A DNA stretch of 64,000 bases from assembly GCA_017165825.1 (NCBI GenBank), contig CM029379.1, positions 22,459,972-22,523,971 of the forward strand. The letters are read 5' to 3'. Under the pieces are notes generated by a model. That model did no database searches, was not told the DNA's origin, and worked only from the letters and a program-made list of their open reading frames with translations. Below, piece after piece: positions 20,963-32,869 of the stretch; positions within the stretch are counted from its first letter, which is position 1; every line of letters starts with the position of its first letter. This stretch comes from Hepsetus odoe (taxonomy: Eukaryota > Chordata > Actinopteri > Characiformes > Hepsetidae). The translations under genes and the position numbers were made by a program.

Positions 20963-21742
20963 GCTGGATTTGGTGTCTACATGTTATGATCTTTTCTGCT
21001 TTGTTCCCTGATTTTTACTTCTTTTTTTGTGACTATTAAACACTCCATTTTGTCCATTAATTCAGCCCTTGGTAGACAGAGAGATTTCTCTACTATCTGT
21101 TATCTTCGTCTTTTACCATTTTAAAGCAAATAAGACCTCGCAGGGTGCACCTACCACAAAGCCAGCCTTTGGCTGTGAGACAATCGCATCAGTTAGATAA
21201 TCTACACTGTGCTCTTTTAGCAGAGCTAACTAAATTTATTTATCAGGAAACGAGAGGGAATTGGAAGTGTTTTGCTGCAGGGCTGCAGCTCATTTCCGAG
21301 TTAAACGGGTAAGAGGTCTTGTTTTTAAGAGGGACCGGAAAACATTAATCCCTCGTCAGTGCTCCCTGCTCCATTTACTGAGCTTCTATATGTATGTTTA
21401 ACATGCCTGCTTCACTTAATGTTTTACTGAATTATTCACAGCATGGTCTGCTTTAAGACTACCATACCAAGGCATGTACCATAAAACAGTAGTCACACAC
21501 TGTATACCTGTATAACAGCAATGCACCCATATGGTGAGTGGAGCTGCTAAAATGTTCAGTCAGTACTTATGTATTTAATGGTAAGTACTTAAGTACTGGT
21601 ATACAGGTCTATACATAAGTACTTTTATACAGGTCTATACTTAAGTAGCTTGAATGTGTACATATAATAATATTTAGACCCAAAATATCAAGAAAGAAAA
21701 TGTAAAAATGACAATAATGCAGCAGTCTAAAAATATTAAATA
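20963..21742. other. Unassigned AT-rich sequence
   Basis: A short local duplication AAGTACTTxxATACAGGTCTATAC occurs near 21588-21640. No gene. Confidence 0.45.
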
Positions 21743-21744
21743 TA

Positions 21745-22295
21745 CAGTACTGTGCAAAAGTTTTAGGCAGGTGTGGAGAAAATGCTGTAAACAAAGAATG
21801 CTTTCAAAAATGGAAGTGTTAATCATTTATTTTCATTGAGCAACAAAATGCAGTGAATGAACAAAAGAGAAATCTAAATCAAATCAATATTTGGTGTGAC
21901 CACCCTTTGCCTTCAAAACAGAATCAGTTCTTCTAGGTACACTTGCACACACTTTTTGAAGGAACTCGGCTGGTAGGTTGTTCCAAACATCTTGGAGAAC
22001 TAACCACGATCTTCTGTGGATGTAGGCTTCCTCACATCCTTCTGTCTCTTCATGTAATCCCAGACACACTCGATGATGTTGAGATCAGGGCTCTGTGGGG
22101 ACTAGAAGAATTGATGCTGGTTTGAAGGCAAAAGGTAGTAACACCAAATATTGATTTGATTTAGATTTTTCTTTTGTTCGCTTACTTTGCATTTTGTAAA
22201 TTGATAAAAATAAACAATCATTATTTATATTTCTGAAAGCATTCTTTGTTTACAGCATTTTTTCCACACCTGCCTAAATCTTTTGCACAGTACTG
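21745..22295 (-). mobile_element. Tc1/mariner-type transposon, internally deleted
   Basis: 551 bp with inverted ends beginning CAGTACTGTGCAAAAGTTTT and ending in its complement, flanked by TA dinucleotides (21743-21744 and 22296-22297). The minus strand keeps the last part of a transposase-like frame (21884-22069), with WNNLPAEFLQKVCASVP typical of Tc1/mariner C-termini. The catalytic domain is deleted, so it is non-autonomous. Confidence 0.88.
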
Positions 22296-22299
22296 TATA

Positions 22300-22575
22300 T
22301 TATTTATAATATTCAGTTTAATATATTAGTAGAATTATGTCCTCTATATTTATTAATCTTGCTATTGATTAAACTTTTACTTGATGTGAAGAAGAAGTAA
22401 GTGATTTGTTTATCCTTACATTCTAAACAATACAACCTGGAGTGGTTTAGGGCTCCCAAGTATGGCATGGTCATTACATAAATAAAGGCACTGAAAAATC
22501 ATATTATCAAAAGAGACGACTATGTCAGCAATTTGTTGGTTTTAGATTAGTATGACTCTACCACCTCTTTCTTCT
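22300..22575. other. Unassigned AT-rich sequence
   Basis: No recognised feature. Confidence 0.4.
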
Positions 22576-22581
22576 TCGTCT

Positions 22582-23044
22582 TCATCTTCTTCTTCTTTTG
22601 GCTGCTCTCGTTAGGGACCGCCATAGTGGATCAATCGTCTCCATTTCTTCTGGTTCTCTGCATTTTCCTCCTTCAAACCAACCACTTGTATGTCCTCTCT
22701 CACCATGTCCATAAACCTCCTCTTTGGTCTTCCTTGTTTCCTCTTTCCTGGCAGATCCATCTTCAATGAGTAAGCGGGCCTGAATGTAGTGGCTGCTGGT
22801 TTGATGACATCCTCCTTCCAATATAATCCTCATCTCTCCTCTGCACATGTCCAAACCAATGCAACCTTGCTTCTCTAACTTTGTCTCCAAAATGTCTAAC
22901 CTGAGCTGTCCCTCTAATATACTCATTTCCAATCCTGTCCAACCTCATCACACCCAACGAAAATCTCAGCATTGTTAACTCTGACACCTCCAGCTCTGCC
23001 TCCTGTCTTTTCGTTAGCGCCACTGTCTCCAACTCGTATAGCAT
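22582..23044 (-). pseudogene. LINE reverse transcriptase C-terminus, degenerate
   Basis: Two overlapping minus-strand frames (22763-23044 and 22582-22932) together give the C-terminal part of a LINE polyprotein. Recognisable text includes YELETVALTKRQEAELEV, IGNEYIRGT, ARLHWFGHVQRRD and, after a frameshift, KRKQGRPKRRF-like text. The catalytic RT core is missing (5' truncated). It belongs to a different subfamily from the intact LINE at 2.2 kb. A CTTCTT-rich tract at 22567-22597 may be its 3' tail. Confidence 0.75.
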
Positions 23045-23049
23045 AGAAT

Positions 23050-23995
23050 TGGACTCTACCAGCAGCCCTTTAAAAGTACTGGTTTGTACTATGTTTACAT
23101 GCTTATGATTTATTGTTAAAAAAGAAACAGAATTATCCTTTTATGCCTTTTCTTTCTCTCCTTCTCTTTTCTCTTCTTGTTTATCTTTCCTTGTGTCTTT
23201 GGCGATGTGCTTTTGTTTTTGGTTTGATTTTATTGCTCCACTCTTATGTCTTACCCCTTAGGTGATCACTGCTTTCATGCCAGCAACATTGTTTTTCAAT
23301 GAAAAAAAATTCTGTGCCCATGTGCTCGTCACAACAGGAGAAAAGCTCTATGACCAAAAACAATCCCCTGCCGATAAGTTTCCTAAAAAAAGTGCAGGCC
23401 AAATTTGGTCCATATCCCTTCTGATTTTTGCATAATCCAGCACATCTGGTGGTGGATAATTTGGTTTGACGCCTCGTATTGGAGGCCGTTTCTCACGTTA
23501 AAATGCTCTGTCGGGTCTAGCAGCTCTTTCAAGGCTGAGATCAAAGTCCTGCCAGGCGTTGCATTTGCGCTTTGCTGCCTACCACCTTGCTAGCACTAAC
23601 GAGAGGAGCTTTCAGGGCCAGAGTTCAAAAAGATTCTTCTTAACGCTCAGCCAAACCCACCTTGGTGCTCAGATTACTGAAGTCTGGGCTCAATGTTTAT
23701 TGCATGGAAGCAATAAAAACATAAACAAAAAAGCAAACAAAAACAAAACAGAAAGTACATCTCATGATGAGACCAAATAATCTGCCAGGTGTTAGCTCTC
23801 AACTTTTACAGAACTGGAAAACTAAAGCCGGCTATAGATAATGCTGTTAGAGAGTACTGCTGAATTGGTGGGAAAAAGCCCCAAAGTGTTACTGAAATCT
23901 TATGTAAATCAAGCCTTCTTTTGCAAGTCTGCAAATGTTTTGATATGAGAGAAAATTCAGAACGCAATGAGAGCTAAAAGATGAGTTGACAGCAT
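23050..23995. other. Unassigned non-coding sequence
   Basis: Pyrimidine-rich at 23150-23230; otherwise featureless. No gene supported. Confidence 0.4.
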
Positions 23996-24145
23996 GAGTT
24001 CTTGCATTGTGACAAATGAGCAAACGAGCTGGGTTTGGATTCCCAGCTTGAGCAACTATGCTGTGTTAGACCAGTAAGGGTCTGTAACATGATTAAATAG
24101 TGGATAAGGGCACCTGCCAAATGCATAACAAAGGAAAATGACACA
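23995..24145 (+). mobile_element. Degraded tRNA-type SINE
   Basis: B-box-like GGGTTTGGATTCCCAG (24031-24046) is followed by GTGGATAAGGGCACCTGCCAAATGC (about 24101-24125), a decayed form of the 'GGATAAGAGCGTCTGCTAAATG' SINE 3' end. Related in type to 38436-38620. Confidence 0.6.
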
Positions 24146-24535
24146 TTATAATTATTCAAAATGCAGCACTTGGCAAAAGCCCCAGAAATGTCTTAGCCTA
24201 GAAGCCTAGAATATTAACAGAAATGATCAAAAGTCATTTGAACTGCAGGCAAATTATCCAATGGACACTCAATCCAATGTAATTAATGGCTGTATTACTG
24301 TCTAAAGCGTGCCATGAAGGTACTGCCTCTATCCTGTAGATATATTATTCTTCTAAATGCCTTTCTTTTACACATTTTTACTTGTTTTGTCTTCAAACAG
24401 TTACACACATTCTGCTGCCTTTATTTTTGCAAATGAAGAACGTTTACTCCTCTATCATAATTTATCTGTTAAGGCCTTTTAATACATCAGATAACAGACA
24501 TATTAAGGGGTGTTGATTTCCATGGCAAAAAATCT
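24146..24535. other. Unassigned non-coding sequence
   Basis: No recognisable feature. Confidence 0.4.
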
Positions 24536-24539
24536 TACA

Positions 24540-24745
24540 TACACTATATGGACAATAGTATGTGGACCTTGCTTGTGAGTTCAGACATTTCAGGCAAACT
24601 GCCAACAAGTGTATAAAATCAACCATGTAATGCAATCTCCAAAGATAAATATTGGCTTGAGCTTAGTGATTTTAAATGTAGAATACCATAAGAAATTTAA
24701 TGAAGGTTTTGCCCTACTAGATCATCGTTTTTTTTTCGAACACAA
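24540..24745 (+). mobile_element. Tc1-like transposon end, degraded
   Basis: ACACTATATGGACAATAGTATGTGGAC followed by GCCAACAAGTGTATAAAATC matches the left end and early interior of a common fish Tc1-like element. It breaks off before any transposase domain. Confidence 0.55.
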
Positions 24746-24785
24746 AACTACTCCTACTAGAGACGACATTGTATAGATATAAATT

Positions 24786-25006
24786 GGGGGATAGCGGTAG
24801 CCTTGTGATTAGGGACTAGGCCTCAGGATCGGAAAGGTCATGGGTTCAAATCCCAGACCAGTAGGTTGGCCTGAGATACCCTTAAGCAAGGTACCTTCCA
24901 CTTCATTGCTCCCTAGGTGCTTTAAGTAGCTACCCCCTGCTGTATGTGTGAAAAGCAGAGGTTGCATTTCATTGTGTTTCACATGACAAATAGTCACTTT
25001 CACTTT
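24786..25006 (+). mobile_element. tRNA-derived SINE
   Basis: Plus-strand head with A-box-like TAGCCTTGTGATTAG and B box GGGTTCAAATCCC (24842-24854). The central block is CTGAGATACCCTTAAGCAAG, followed by CCCCCTGCTGTATG and the AGTCACTTTCACTT end. No clear target duplication. Confidence 0.82.
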
Positions 25007-25009
25007 ATT

Positions 25010-26585
25010 TTTAATAGGCATAACATCGCATTGCATTCAGCCACAAGAGCTTGTGATTGTGTGCGGGCATGTTTGTGTGTATGTTAGTCTTAGTGTGTGC
25101 TGCATTAGAGAAGCACAAGAGGGTGTATGTAGCAGGACATCCAATGTCTGAGGGGCTACAGGACTGTAAAAAGTTTATGAACCTCTGCTCTTGACTCTAT
25201 TAAAGGTCAAACAATTATAACACTCCATTATTAATAAAGAATAATGTCACAGTCTTGGTATAAAGGGCTGAAGTAGAACATGATGTATGCCTCTAGACCA
25301 TACAATTTCACTGCAGCTAAATTGCCTCCATAAGGCTGGTATAAAGAGCAGGTACACTGGGGGATGAATGGAAGTGGCTCATTAGAAAAGCAAGTTAAAG
25401 TCAGTCTTCAATAGCTCAGACTAATTAGAGACTGTAGTAAGGAATGATGGCCTGGGCAGTCTCCCTGGGGTTATTTGGAAGAGCCTACTGATCCCCATTG
25501 TAAACCTCTTTCTGTCTCTCTCTTTCTATCTCTGTTCCTCTCTCTTTCTCTGGATCAATGTCTAAATAGCTCCCCAACCAGCCAAAGGTCTATGGGCCCT
25601 CAGCAGGCACACTTTAATGTTATAGCTAGCAATAAGCTATAGTTTCAGAAAGAATGTGCTAAAATAATAATATGTGTAATAATTTTTATGTTTCTTGTTG
25701 TATTTTTTGTTTCAGAATTTCTCTCTAGTTTTCCTAAGGTTTAATTCCATAAACTACCTAGAACCCCTTATATCACACAATACCTCCAAGCTGGGTAAGG
25801 GAAAGATAGAAGTTTCCTTCTCTGTTAAGACATGTTAAGCTCACCCAGCAATTCGGCTAACACACCATTATGGGAATGCTAAACACACATCTGTCTTTCT
25901 GTCAATCTGCACAATGGGGGGATATTGGAATATGAGGTGCTGAAAAGATTGAAAGGCTATCATGCAGCTGTGTGTTAGAAGTCTTCACACATAAACATTA
26001 ATATGTTTTTAAAATTCTTGCATCGGGGTATTCAAGCTATTTTAAAGCCATGGTTCAGAAAAATAACCACACAGCGTTTTGCCCCCTTATGCCAAATCAG
26101 CCAAAATATGCTTGACTGAAGTTCACTTCTTCAGTTTTGAACTGGAGTTTTATGCAACTAACAAGCAATGAACATCAGTTACCTGAATGTAGCTGGAACC
26201 GTTGAGCTCTCAAACAGAGGTGCTTTTGTGGTTTCTGATACTGTATGGCAGTGGCTACTTTGGCCCTGGAGATTTACCTTCCAACCACAATCTGCCACTT
26301 TCTCCAGCTAATTAACTTCTTCTGAAATCTTTGAATGACTGGGCCAGGTGCATTAGAGTCGGATAAAGGGAAAGAGCAGCATATTAGAGTTCAACTCAGC
26401 AAGTAGAACTTTTTAGAAGCACCTTCTGTATGACATACTGTTGTTGCTTATGCTATGCAACATATTTCCATTTTTATAGTTAACAGTATGCCGTATCAAG
26501 TTAGAAACCACATAAAAAGTTAGTCACTGTTGGAACAACCTTTTTTTGAATCTTCATTCATTTTATTAGTTTTTTATCTATTTTT
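25010..26585. other. Unassigned non-coding sequence
   Basis: About 1.6 kb with no ORF above background and only a pyrimidine-rich patch at 25508-25553. 25320-25500 is non-repetitive and could be conserved non-coding DNA, but this is a guess from texture only. Confidence 0.4.
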
Positions 26586-26589
26586 TTCT

Positions 26590-26710
26590 GGGCAACCTGT
26601 CCAGGGTGTTTCCTTGCCTATCGCCCTGTGAGAGTTGGGATAGACTGCAGAACACCCCCCGAGCCTAACTAGGACCAGCGTTTATGAAAATGAGCAAGTG
26701 CATGAGTGAG
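26590..26710 (+). mobile_element. L2-type LINE 3' tail
   Basis: GGGCAACCTGTCCAGGGTGTTTCCT ... GTTGGGATAGACTGCAGAACACCCC ... TAACTAGGACCAGCG ... GAAAATGAGCAAGTGCATGAGTGAG is the same 3' end as at 19.8 and 59.1 kb, moderately diverged. Confidence 0.75.
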
Positions 26711-27840
26711 TTCAGCACAAGTTGAAGCAGGCTGCTGGATAAACTGAAAAAACACCAGTAATAAAATATATTTTGTCTGCGGTTTTGTCCATTTTTAAAA
26801 AGCACAATATTTTCTTATCCTTTACACTTATAATAAAGGATAGTTTGAGAAAATCAGGTTTTTGCCCTCTTTTAACTCACGCTATCTGATAATACCTATC
26901 AAGCAATTAAATTGTTGTGCTCTTGTTTCAATATCAAAGTAAATGTGATTAAAAATTCTCAATCTTTTTCAAACGATTTGAAAACAGCAGGACTTTCATT
27001 CAGTGGTAATGTAACAGCCACCCCTGGACTCCTGTGACTAATTCTGAATATCAAAGAGGAAAATACACCTACAAAACCCTCCACCTCTCCACTTCACCTG
27101 CTGGGAATGTGGAGCCAGCAGAGCCACTAAAATAACACCATGTGCTAGACTGCTGAAATCACTCGTTTTACTGTCACTCATCATTTCCTGAACCTTTCCA
27201 CAAAAAACAAGCAAAACAACAACAATAGCTCCGCTGCTTAAATATAATGACATAATTGTATAATTAATTACACGTTTAGTTACATACTGAATTAAATTTA
27301 CATTCCATTTACACTTTTTATGAAAACAGTTCTTTTACGAGGAGTTTTGTTTATGAAAAGTTAGTTTTGGCATGAAAGAAAAAGAAAAAAAGTCAAATAT
27401 GACATTGCTTATGAATTACTTATGAAATTTCTCACTTGTTCATTTATTCAGGAAGTGGTTGTTTCACATTACAGAACTGAGTGTTTTATTGGCAATCTAT
27501 CCTGAGAATTTGCTCATGAGCCCTTATATTCATTTATGCATCAGCAAGTTAAACTAAAGCTTTTTGCGTGGTAGCCTGTTCTTATCATTGTATCAAACAT
27601 GCATGAGCCTTCCTTTGTTGTTGACTGCACTGTGATTTCTTTCAGAAGTTTTGATTAGTAAGCGCCTATTATTGTCTTTGTTCATCAGAGCACTGATCAA
27701 ACAGGACTGATTTGTGACTTATATGTGTATTTTTGTGTTTACTTGTGTTTCGTGTGTTTAATGATTGTTTGTAAGGCAAGTTAAATAAAAATCACCCTTA
27801 GCTTTGATAGTTCAATCACCAGCACCCATCAAATCATTTC
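26711..27840. other. Unassigned AT-rich sequence
   Basis: No supported gene or classified repeat. Confidence 0.4.
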
Positions 27841-27844
27841 AACT

Positions 27845-28122
27845 GCTGTCCTTGACTAAGGGTGGACAGGTCATCAGTCTATCACAGGATAGGCACAGAA
27901 ACACACTCAAGGTTGCAGTCACATCTAGTGAAAAACTTACCATTTCCAGTCCCCCATACATGCACGTAATTGGACTGTGGGAGGAAACTGGAGCGTCTAA
28001 AGAAAGCCCATGCAGAACATACACCCTACACACAGAAGGAACCTAAGCAGCCCCTCGGGAATTGAGCCCAGGACCATCTTTCTGTGACATGAGAACATTA
28101 CCTGCTGTGCCACTGTGCTCTC
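27845..28122 (-). mobile_element. Dispersed tRNA-headed repeat
   Basis: On the minus strand it begins GGAGAGCACAGTGGCACAGC, with GGGCTCAATTCC as B-box-like text, then TTCTGCATGGG and CTCCAGTTTCCTCCCACAGT. This is the same general architecture as 11820-12080. Ends are not precisely fixed. Confidence 0.6.
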
Positions 28123-28261
28123 CTTTAAAATGTCATGTACTATATATTACAATTACACCAGCTTTCTGACATTATTTTGTATTTTTCTTTTGTTTGTGTC
28201 ATAAACTATTATTTTGAAAAAAAAAAACATGAATATGAACATATTTCCCATTCTTCATCCT

Positions 28262-28447
28262 GTAGGTTAACAGCAATGGTGATGGACATTGTTAACCCGG
28301 GCCTCGACTTATCTGGTATGGAAGTCCGTTTCATTGTCCGCATATTGATTTGGTAAGTTTTACACCGGATGCCCTTCCTGACGTAACCCTCCCCATGTAT
28401 CGGGCCTTGGGACTGGCACAAAGAAATACACTGGCTTGTGCATCCCT
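28262..28447 (+). repeat. Interspersed repeat fragment, unclassified
   Basis: Contains TTACACCGGATGCCCTTCCTGACGTAACCC and ends CCCTAGTGGCTGGGTT, text I associate with a dispersed fish repeat. No coding frame, no target duplication. Class uncertain, possibly a LINE 3' region. Confidence 0.45.
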
Positions 28448-28449
28448 AG

Positions 28450-30350
28450 TGGCTGGGTTAACATATTTCCCATCATAGTGTTGTTTTATTGATTAAACAA
28501 AATCTCTATTAAGCATTCCATAGCAATATAACTTGCAATATGAACTACAGAGGGGATCAATCAATGCAGTGATAGGTAGCTCCAATTTCACACATTGATC
28601 CAGTTTACTATGACCAACATGAACATTCATGCCCTCACTGATTACTCAGTGCAAAGACAAACACCCTGAATGGGTCGCCAGTGAGACATAAGTTAGGATA
28701 GGGTTAAAGTGGCTCAAGTTGCCTATATGTGGTGGGACAAGGTACCTTTTTTGTACCTGGAGGTTTTCAGAGAAGATGATAAAGGTGATGAAATGTCATG
28801 TCAGAAGTAATCTGCATTTTATCAGATGGCAGCCAAGGGAGGAAAGGAAGTGCAGTATTTTTTATGAAGAAAGTCCTTATATAAAACTTCACTGTCACAT
28901 GGGTTCAAGTGTATAGCAGTGGGTCTCAAAATCCCCTAAACCCAGTGAGTGTGTCATACTGTCACAAAATCGCATGGGAAGTCTTAGACTATTCAAAAGT
29001 TAACAAAGCTTTTTCAAGCTACACAAGGAATCGGTTTAAGGAAGCAAGTGTGAGATTGTTTTGTTGTTTGAAAGTTCAGCTTTAAGATTTAGAAGCTGGA
29101 ATAGACAGTCTGGAGTTTTTTTTTTTTTTTTAAATTGTACCATTTTAGCACACAGCTAACAGAAAGAAAGTGTGATTTAAAACTGTTAACAGTGAGAATT
29201 ATTCAGCACCTCATTTTGCATATTTACTTTCCCTTAGTTGACTGAAGAAAAAAAAAATACATATTTAATTTAAACTGAAACACGCTTGATGAATTTTTAA
29301 AAATGTGCCATGGTGTAACACAGTAGGACAACTTTTTTTTTCCAGCAGCTCCACTAGTACAGCATGCCAGTAAGACAGGCAGACAAAAATAGCTGCACAC
29401 ATGACCATTGTGATTTTTTATTTCATTTTTTCCCCTAAAAAACTTCTACAAGGTTGCTTGAGCGATGACATAACCTGTTCGTCTTTTTCCAATTATAGGC
29501 CTGCACCTAGGAGGCAGCTGTAGGCAAGCGCAGGACGGAGGAGAAAAAGATACTGCTAGACGTCGGCATGCTTTTTAAAAAGAAAAACTTGTTCAATGCT
29601 TCTTCCTGTCCCATTTCTGTCATTTGGAAAGAGTATGCAGGCGCAAGGTCTGCCTCCCGTGTTCAACCCTCATTTGGCAAATCACACAATCCGTCCAGAA
29701 ATATTCCCTTCTTTTTTTTACTCAGTTGTTGTTTTGGTTTGTTATTTCTCTCTAACATGCCAGCATTGGAAACGCTCAAAACCTGACATCTTGTGTGTTC
29801 TTCTTTATTCTTCTCAGGGAGAGGCTTCCTCTCCATTGCAAAGGAGACTGAAAAAGATAGGAGTCCTTTGAAATTAGACAGACGAGTGTATGCCTGTGTG
29901 GGACGGAGGAGGCAGTGTTATTGCCAAGGTATAAAGATATCATCTAGAACAGGCATGCAGACACGTCTAAAGTAATGCACTTAGGAATGATGACTCATTC
30001 AGAAGCGCTAAATGGGAGCAGCTTCACACAAAAGTGGCTGATATAATTTTTTTAAGCAGAGAAAAAATAAATGTTCACTCTAGATAAATTCAAAATATCA
30101 GACAAATCTATTTTTCAAAGAGCTAAGTTCAGGAATTAGTATATTAAGCAGTCCCTATTCAGTGAGTGCCATTTAAAGGGCACAAATCCTTCATTTTTCA
30201 TGTTTTTTTTAAGGTCCACTTATAACATATGTTAATGCAGTAAAAGGTCTCAATATGTGGACTGTATGGGCTGTCATGTAAACTACAGTGTTCATATATA
30301 TTTTTTTATATCAGAAAATCTTTTTTTTCTGAAATATGAGGCCTTTAATA
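28450..30350. other. Unassigned AT-rich sequence
   Basis: Homopolymer T-runs near 29117-29132 and A-runs near 29247-29256. Frames of 60-91 codons at 29568-29975 show no domain. No gene supported. Confidence 0.4.
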
Positions 30351-30354
30351 CATT

Positions 30355-30920
30355 CAGTACTGTGCAAAAGTTTTCGGCAGGTGTGAAAAAATGCGGCAAA
30401 CAAAGAATGCTTTCAGAAATATAAATAATGATTGTTTATTTTAATTTTTATTTTTACAAAATGCAAAGTGAGCGAACAAAAGAAAAATCTAAATCAAATC
30501 AATATTTGGTGTTACTACATTTTACCTTCAAACCAGCATCAATTCTTCTAGGTACACTTGCACAAAGTCAGGGATTTTGTAGGATTATAGTCGGTGTATG
30601 ATTGGTTGTATGACAACCAATTTACCAGACAGGTGCTGATGATCATCAATGTCACACCTAGGTTGAAACACACTCATGTTTGGAACAACCTACCAGCCAA
30701 GTTCCTTCAAAAACTGTGTGCAAGTGTACCTAGAAGAGTTGATGCTGTTTTGAAGGCAAAGGGTGGTCACACCAAATGTTGATTTGATTTAGATTTCTCT
30801 TTTGTTCATTCACTGCATTTTGTTGATTGATGAAAATAAATGATTAACACTTCCATTTTTGAAATCATTCTTTGTTAACAGCATTTTTTCACACCTGCCT
30901 AAAACTTTTGCACAGTACTG
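30355..30920 (+). mobile_element. Tc1/mariner-type transposon, internally deleted
   Basis: 566 bp with the same inverted ends as 21745-22295 (CAGTACTGTGCAAAAGTTTT and complement). The transposase-like end (30594-30782) is on the plus strand (WNNLPAKFLQKLCASVP). The left flank is TT rather than TA, so the duplication has decayed. The interior contains GTAGGATTATAGTC, also present in the fragment at 60437. Confidence 0.88.
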
Positions 30921-30924
30921 TAGT

Positions 30925-31990
30925 TGTCCGTAAAAATGATCTCCCTCAGCTCTGAGGAGCTCTTTCCCCTCCTCCTGCACGAATACACACACTTATAGTA
31001 AATTAATGCAACACCCAACTAAAGCATTTTACGTTGCTGATGAGGCACCGTATTTATCAAAATATCCATAAAGCTTCCAACAACATTAAACAAATCACCT
31101 ATGGGGCAGCCCAGCGTCTCTGGAGACAATAGACAATACAGAGAGAAACTTTTCTTTTGCTGACATGCCTTCAGAAAGTGCAGAGAGATAATAATAGGAT
31201 TTGTCCTAGACACTGCTGGATCTGGATGTTCTTTGCAGGTTTCTTTGAATAGATTTCCCACGCACTTCCCCTGAATGGGCCCGATGCCTATTCACAAACT
31301 TAGCTATAAGGGTATACCACGCATTTAAAGCATTCACCTAATTTTACTTAGCTAAAACAACATGAGCATGTAAGCAAATATGGTATCCCAGAATATGGCT
31401 TAATATGGCTTACATTCCTCCTTAATATGAAGATAATGGGGTTAGTCTGCTTCTGGAGATTCAACCTTAATCTTAAACCCCTTGTTGCCGTGTGCAGATG
31501 TTCATATAAACTCTCTTTAGCTGGACAGGATTGCTAAACTAAGATATTAAAGTAAACAGGAATTTAACCAGGAGAAACTGTTCTGTAACGGAGTGTATGA
31601 AGTTGTTCTTAGGGTTGCAATAAATCACTGAATGGAATCTATAAGCTGAGTCACACAGTCTAAGGGTGATGGTTTGATTAGTTCTGGACAGAAACTTGAA
31701 AGCTTATTATTTAAAGACATCATGGCAGCCTGCAGCTGATAAGAATAAACCACTAAAAAGTCAAGACTTAACTCAAGACTAATGCCCCAGTGACTAACTT
31801 GGAATTACACTCCAGAGACTCGATGACTTGGACATGTGATTCAGAGGCTCAAATCAAACTCAGACTAGAGGCTTGCCTTAGTAATATAAAATAACAGCTA
31901 TTATTTTTTAGAACACATTTAAAAATGTATGCATACTTTTATATAATACAACAATTATTAAAACAATTCAAACAAAACAAAGTCCAAGGT
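30925..31990. other. Unassigned non-coding sequence
   Basis: No recognised feature; an 80-codon minus frame (31019-31261) lacks any domain. Confidence 0.4.
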
Positions 31991-31994
31991 CCCC

Positions 31995-32325
31995 TTACCG
32001 GGGCTCATGATTAGGCCCATTCCAAGGTAGGTCCTTGGCGGTGAGGGGTACCCCAATATCCCAGTACAGGAAGTCCTGCCTTCCGTCGCGGACTCAGAAG
32101 CCATAGTCCCAGAAACCCCGCCCTTCAAGGTGGGCACAACAACCAAAGTCCAGGAGGCCCCATCTACCATTGCGGGTGCAGTAGTCAGCTTCTCAGAAGC
32201 CCCGCCCTCCGAGGCGGGCACAGCAGCCTTAGTCCCAAAGCCCCGCCTTCTGGGGGGTGCAGATGGCCCACCCTCCAAGGCAGGCACATAATCCAAACCC
32301 GAAGCCCCACCCTTTCTTTGTTTCA
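31995..32325 (-). repeat. 42-bp minisatellite with open frame
   Basis: About six to seven diverged units of roughly 42 bp built around CCCAGAAGCCCCGCCCTCC and GGGCACAGCAGCC. As 42 is a multiple of 3, the minus strand keeps an open 137-codon frame (31958-32371) with repeated EGGAS/GGVSG text. It is GC-rich in an AT-rich setting. Whether it was ever translated is unknown. Confidence 0.65.
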
Positions 32326-32543
32326 TTACTACCATTTCATTATTATTTAATGTTAGGAAACTACAATGCACCTAGTTAATGGTCTTAAACCATTTTAAGA
32401 CAGCACCGGAGAGGCCAATGCAAAATTCCAAGCAGTTTAGAAGATTGTGATGCTCTACAATGTCAAATACAGAGCTTAAGTCAAAAGTATCAGGACTGAA
32501 ACCCTGTTCTCATCAGCACTGATTCTGCAATCATTCACTATCA

Positions 32544-32868
32544 GGGGCAGTGGTGGCCTAGTGGTTAGGGTGTTTGCTGTGTGATTGGAAGGTTGTGGGT
32601 TCAAACCCCTTCCCAATAGGTTAGGGTGTTTGCTGTGTGATTGGAAGGTTGTGGGTTCGAACCCCTTCCCAATAGGTTTCCCTGAGGTACCCTTGAGCAA
32701 GGTGCCGTCCCTGTCACTGCTCCCCGGGCGCTTTCAATAGCTGCCCACTGCTGCACGGTGTTTGAGTGTGCATGGGTTAAATGCAGAGGTCCAATTTTGT
32801 TGTGGCTCACTGTCTGCTGTGCTGTGACCTTGCAATGACAAGGGTTGTCACTTTCGCTTTCACTTTTC
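32544..32868 (+). mobile_element. tRNA-derived SINE with duplicated pol III head
   Basis: Starts GGGGCAGTGGTGGCCTAGTGG (A box). The 56-bp segment 32563-32618, including B box GGGTTCAAACCCC, is tandemly repeated at 32619-32674 with only one difference seen (GTTCAA versus GTTCGA). The central block and the AAGGGTTGTCACTTTCGCTTTC end follow. Confidence 0.88.
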
Positions 32869-32869
32869 A

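Noticed and set aside
29568..29975. Possible small gene from overlapping 60-91 codon frames
   Set aside because: No domain, no shared frame and no codon bias; sizes are as expected by chance.
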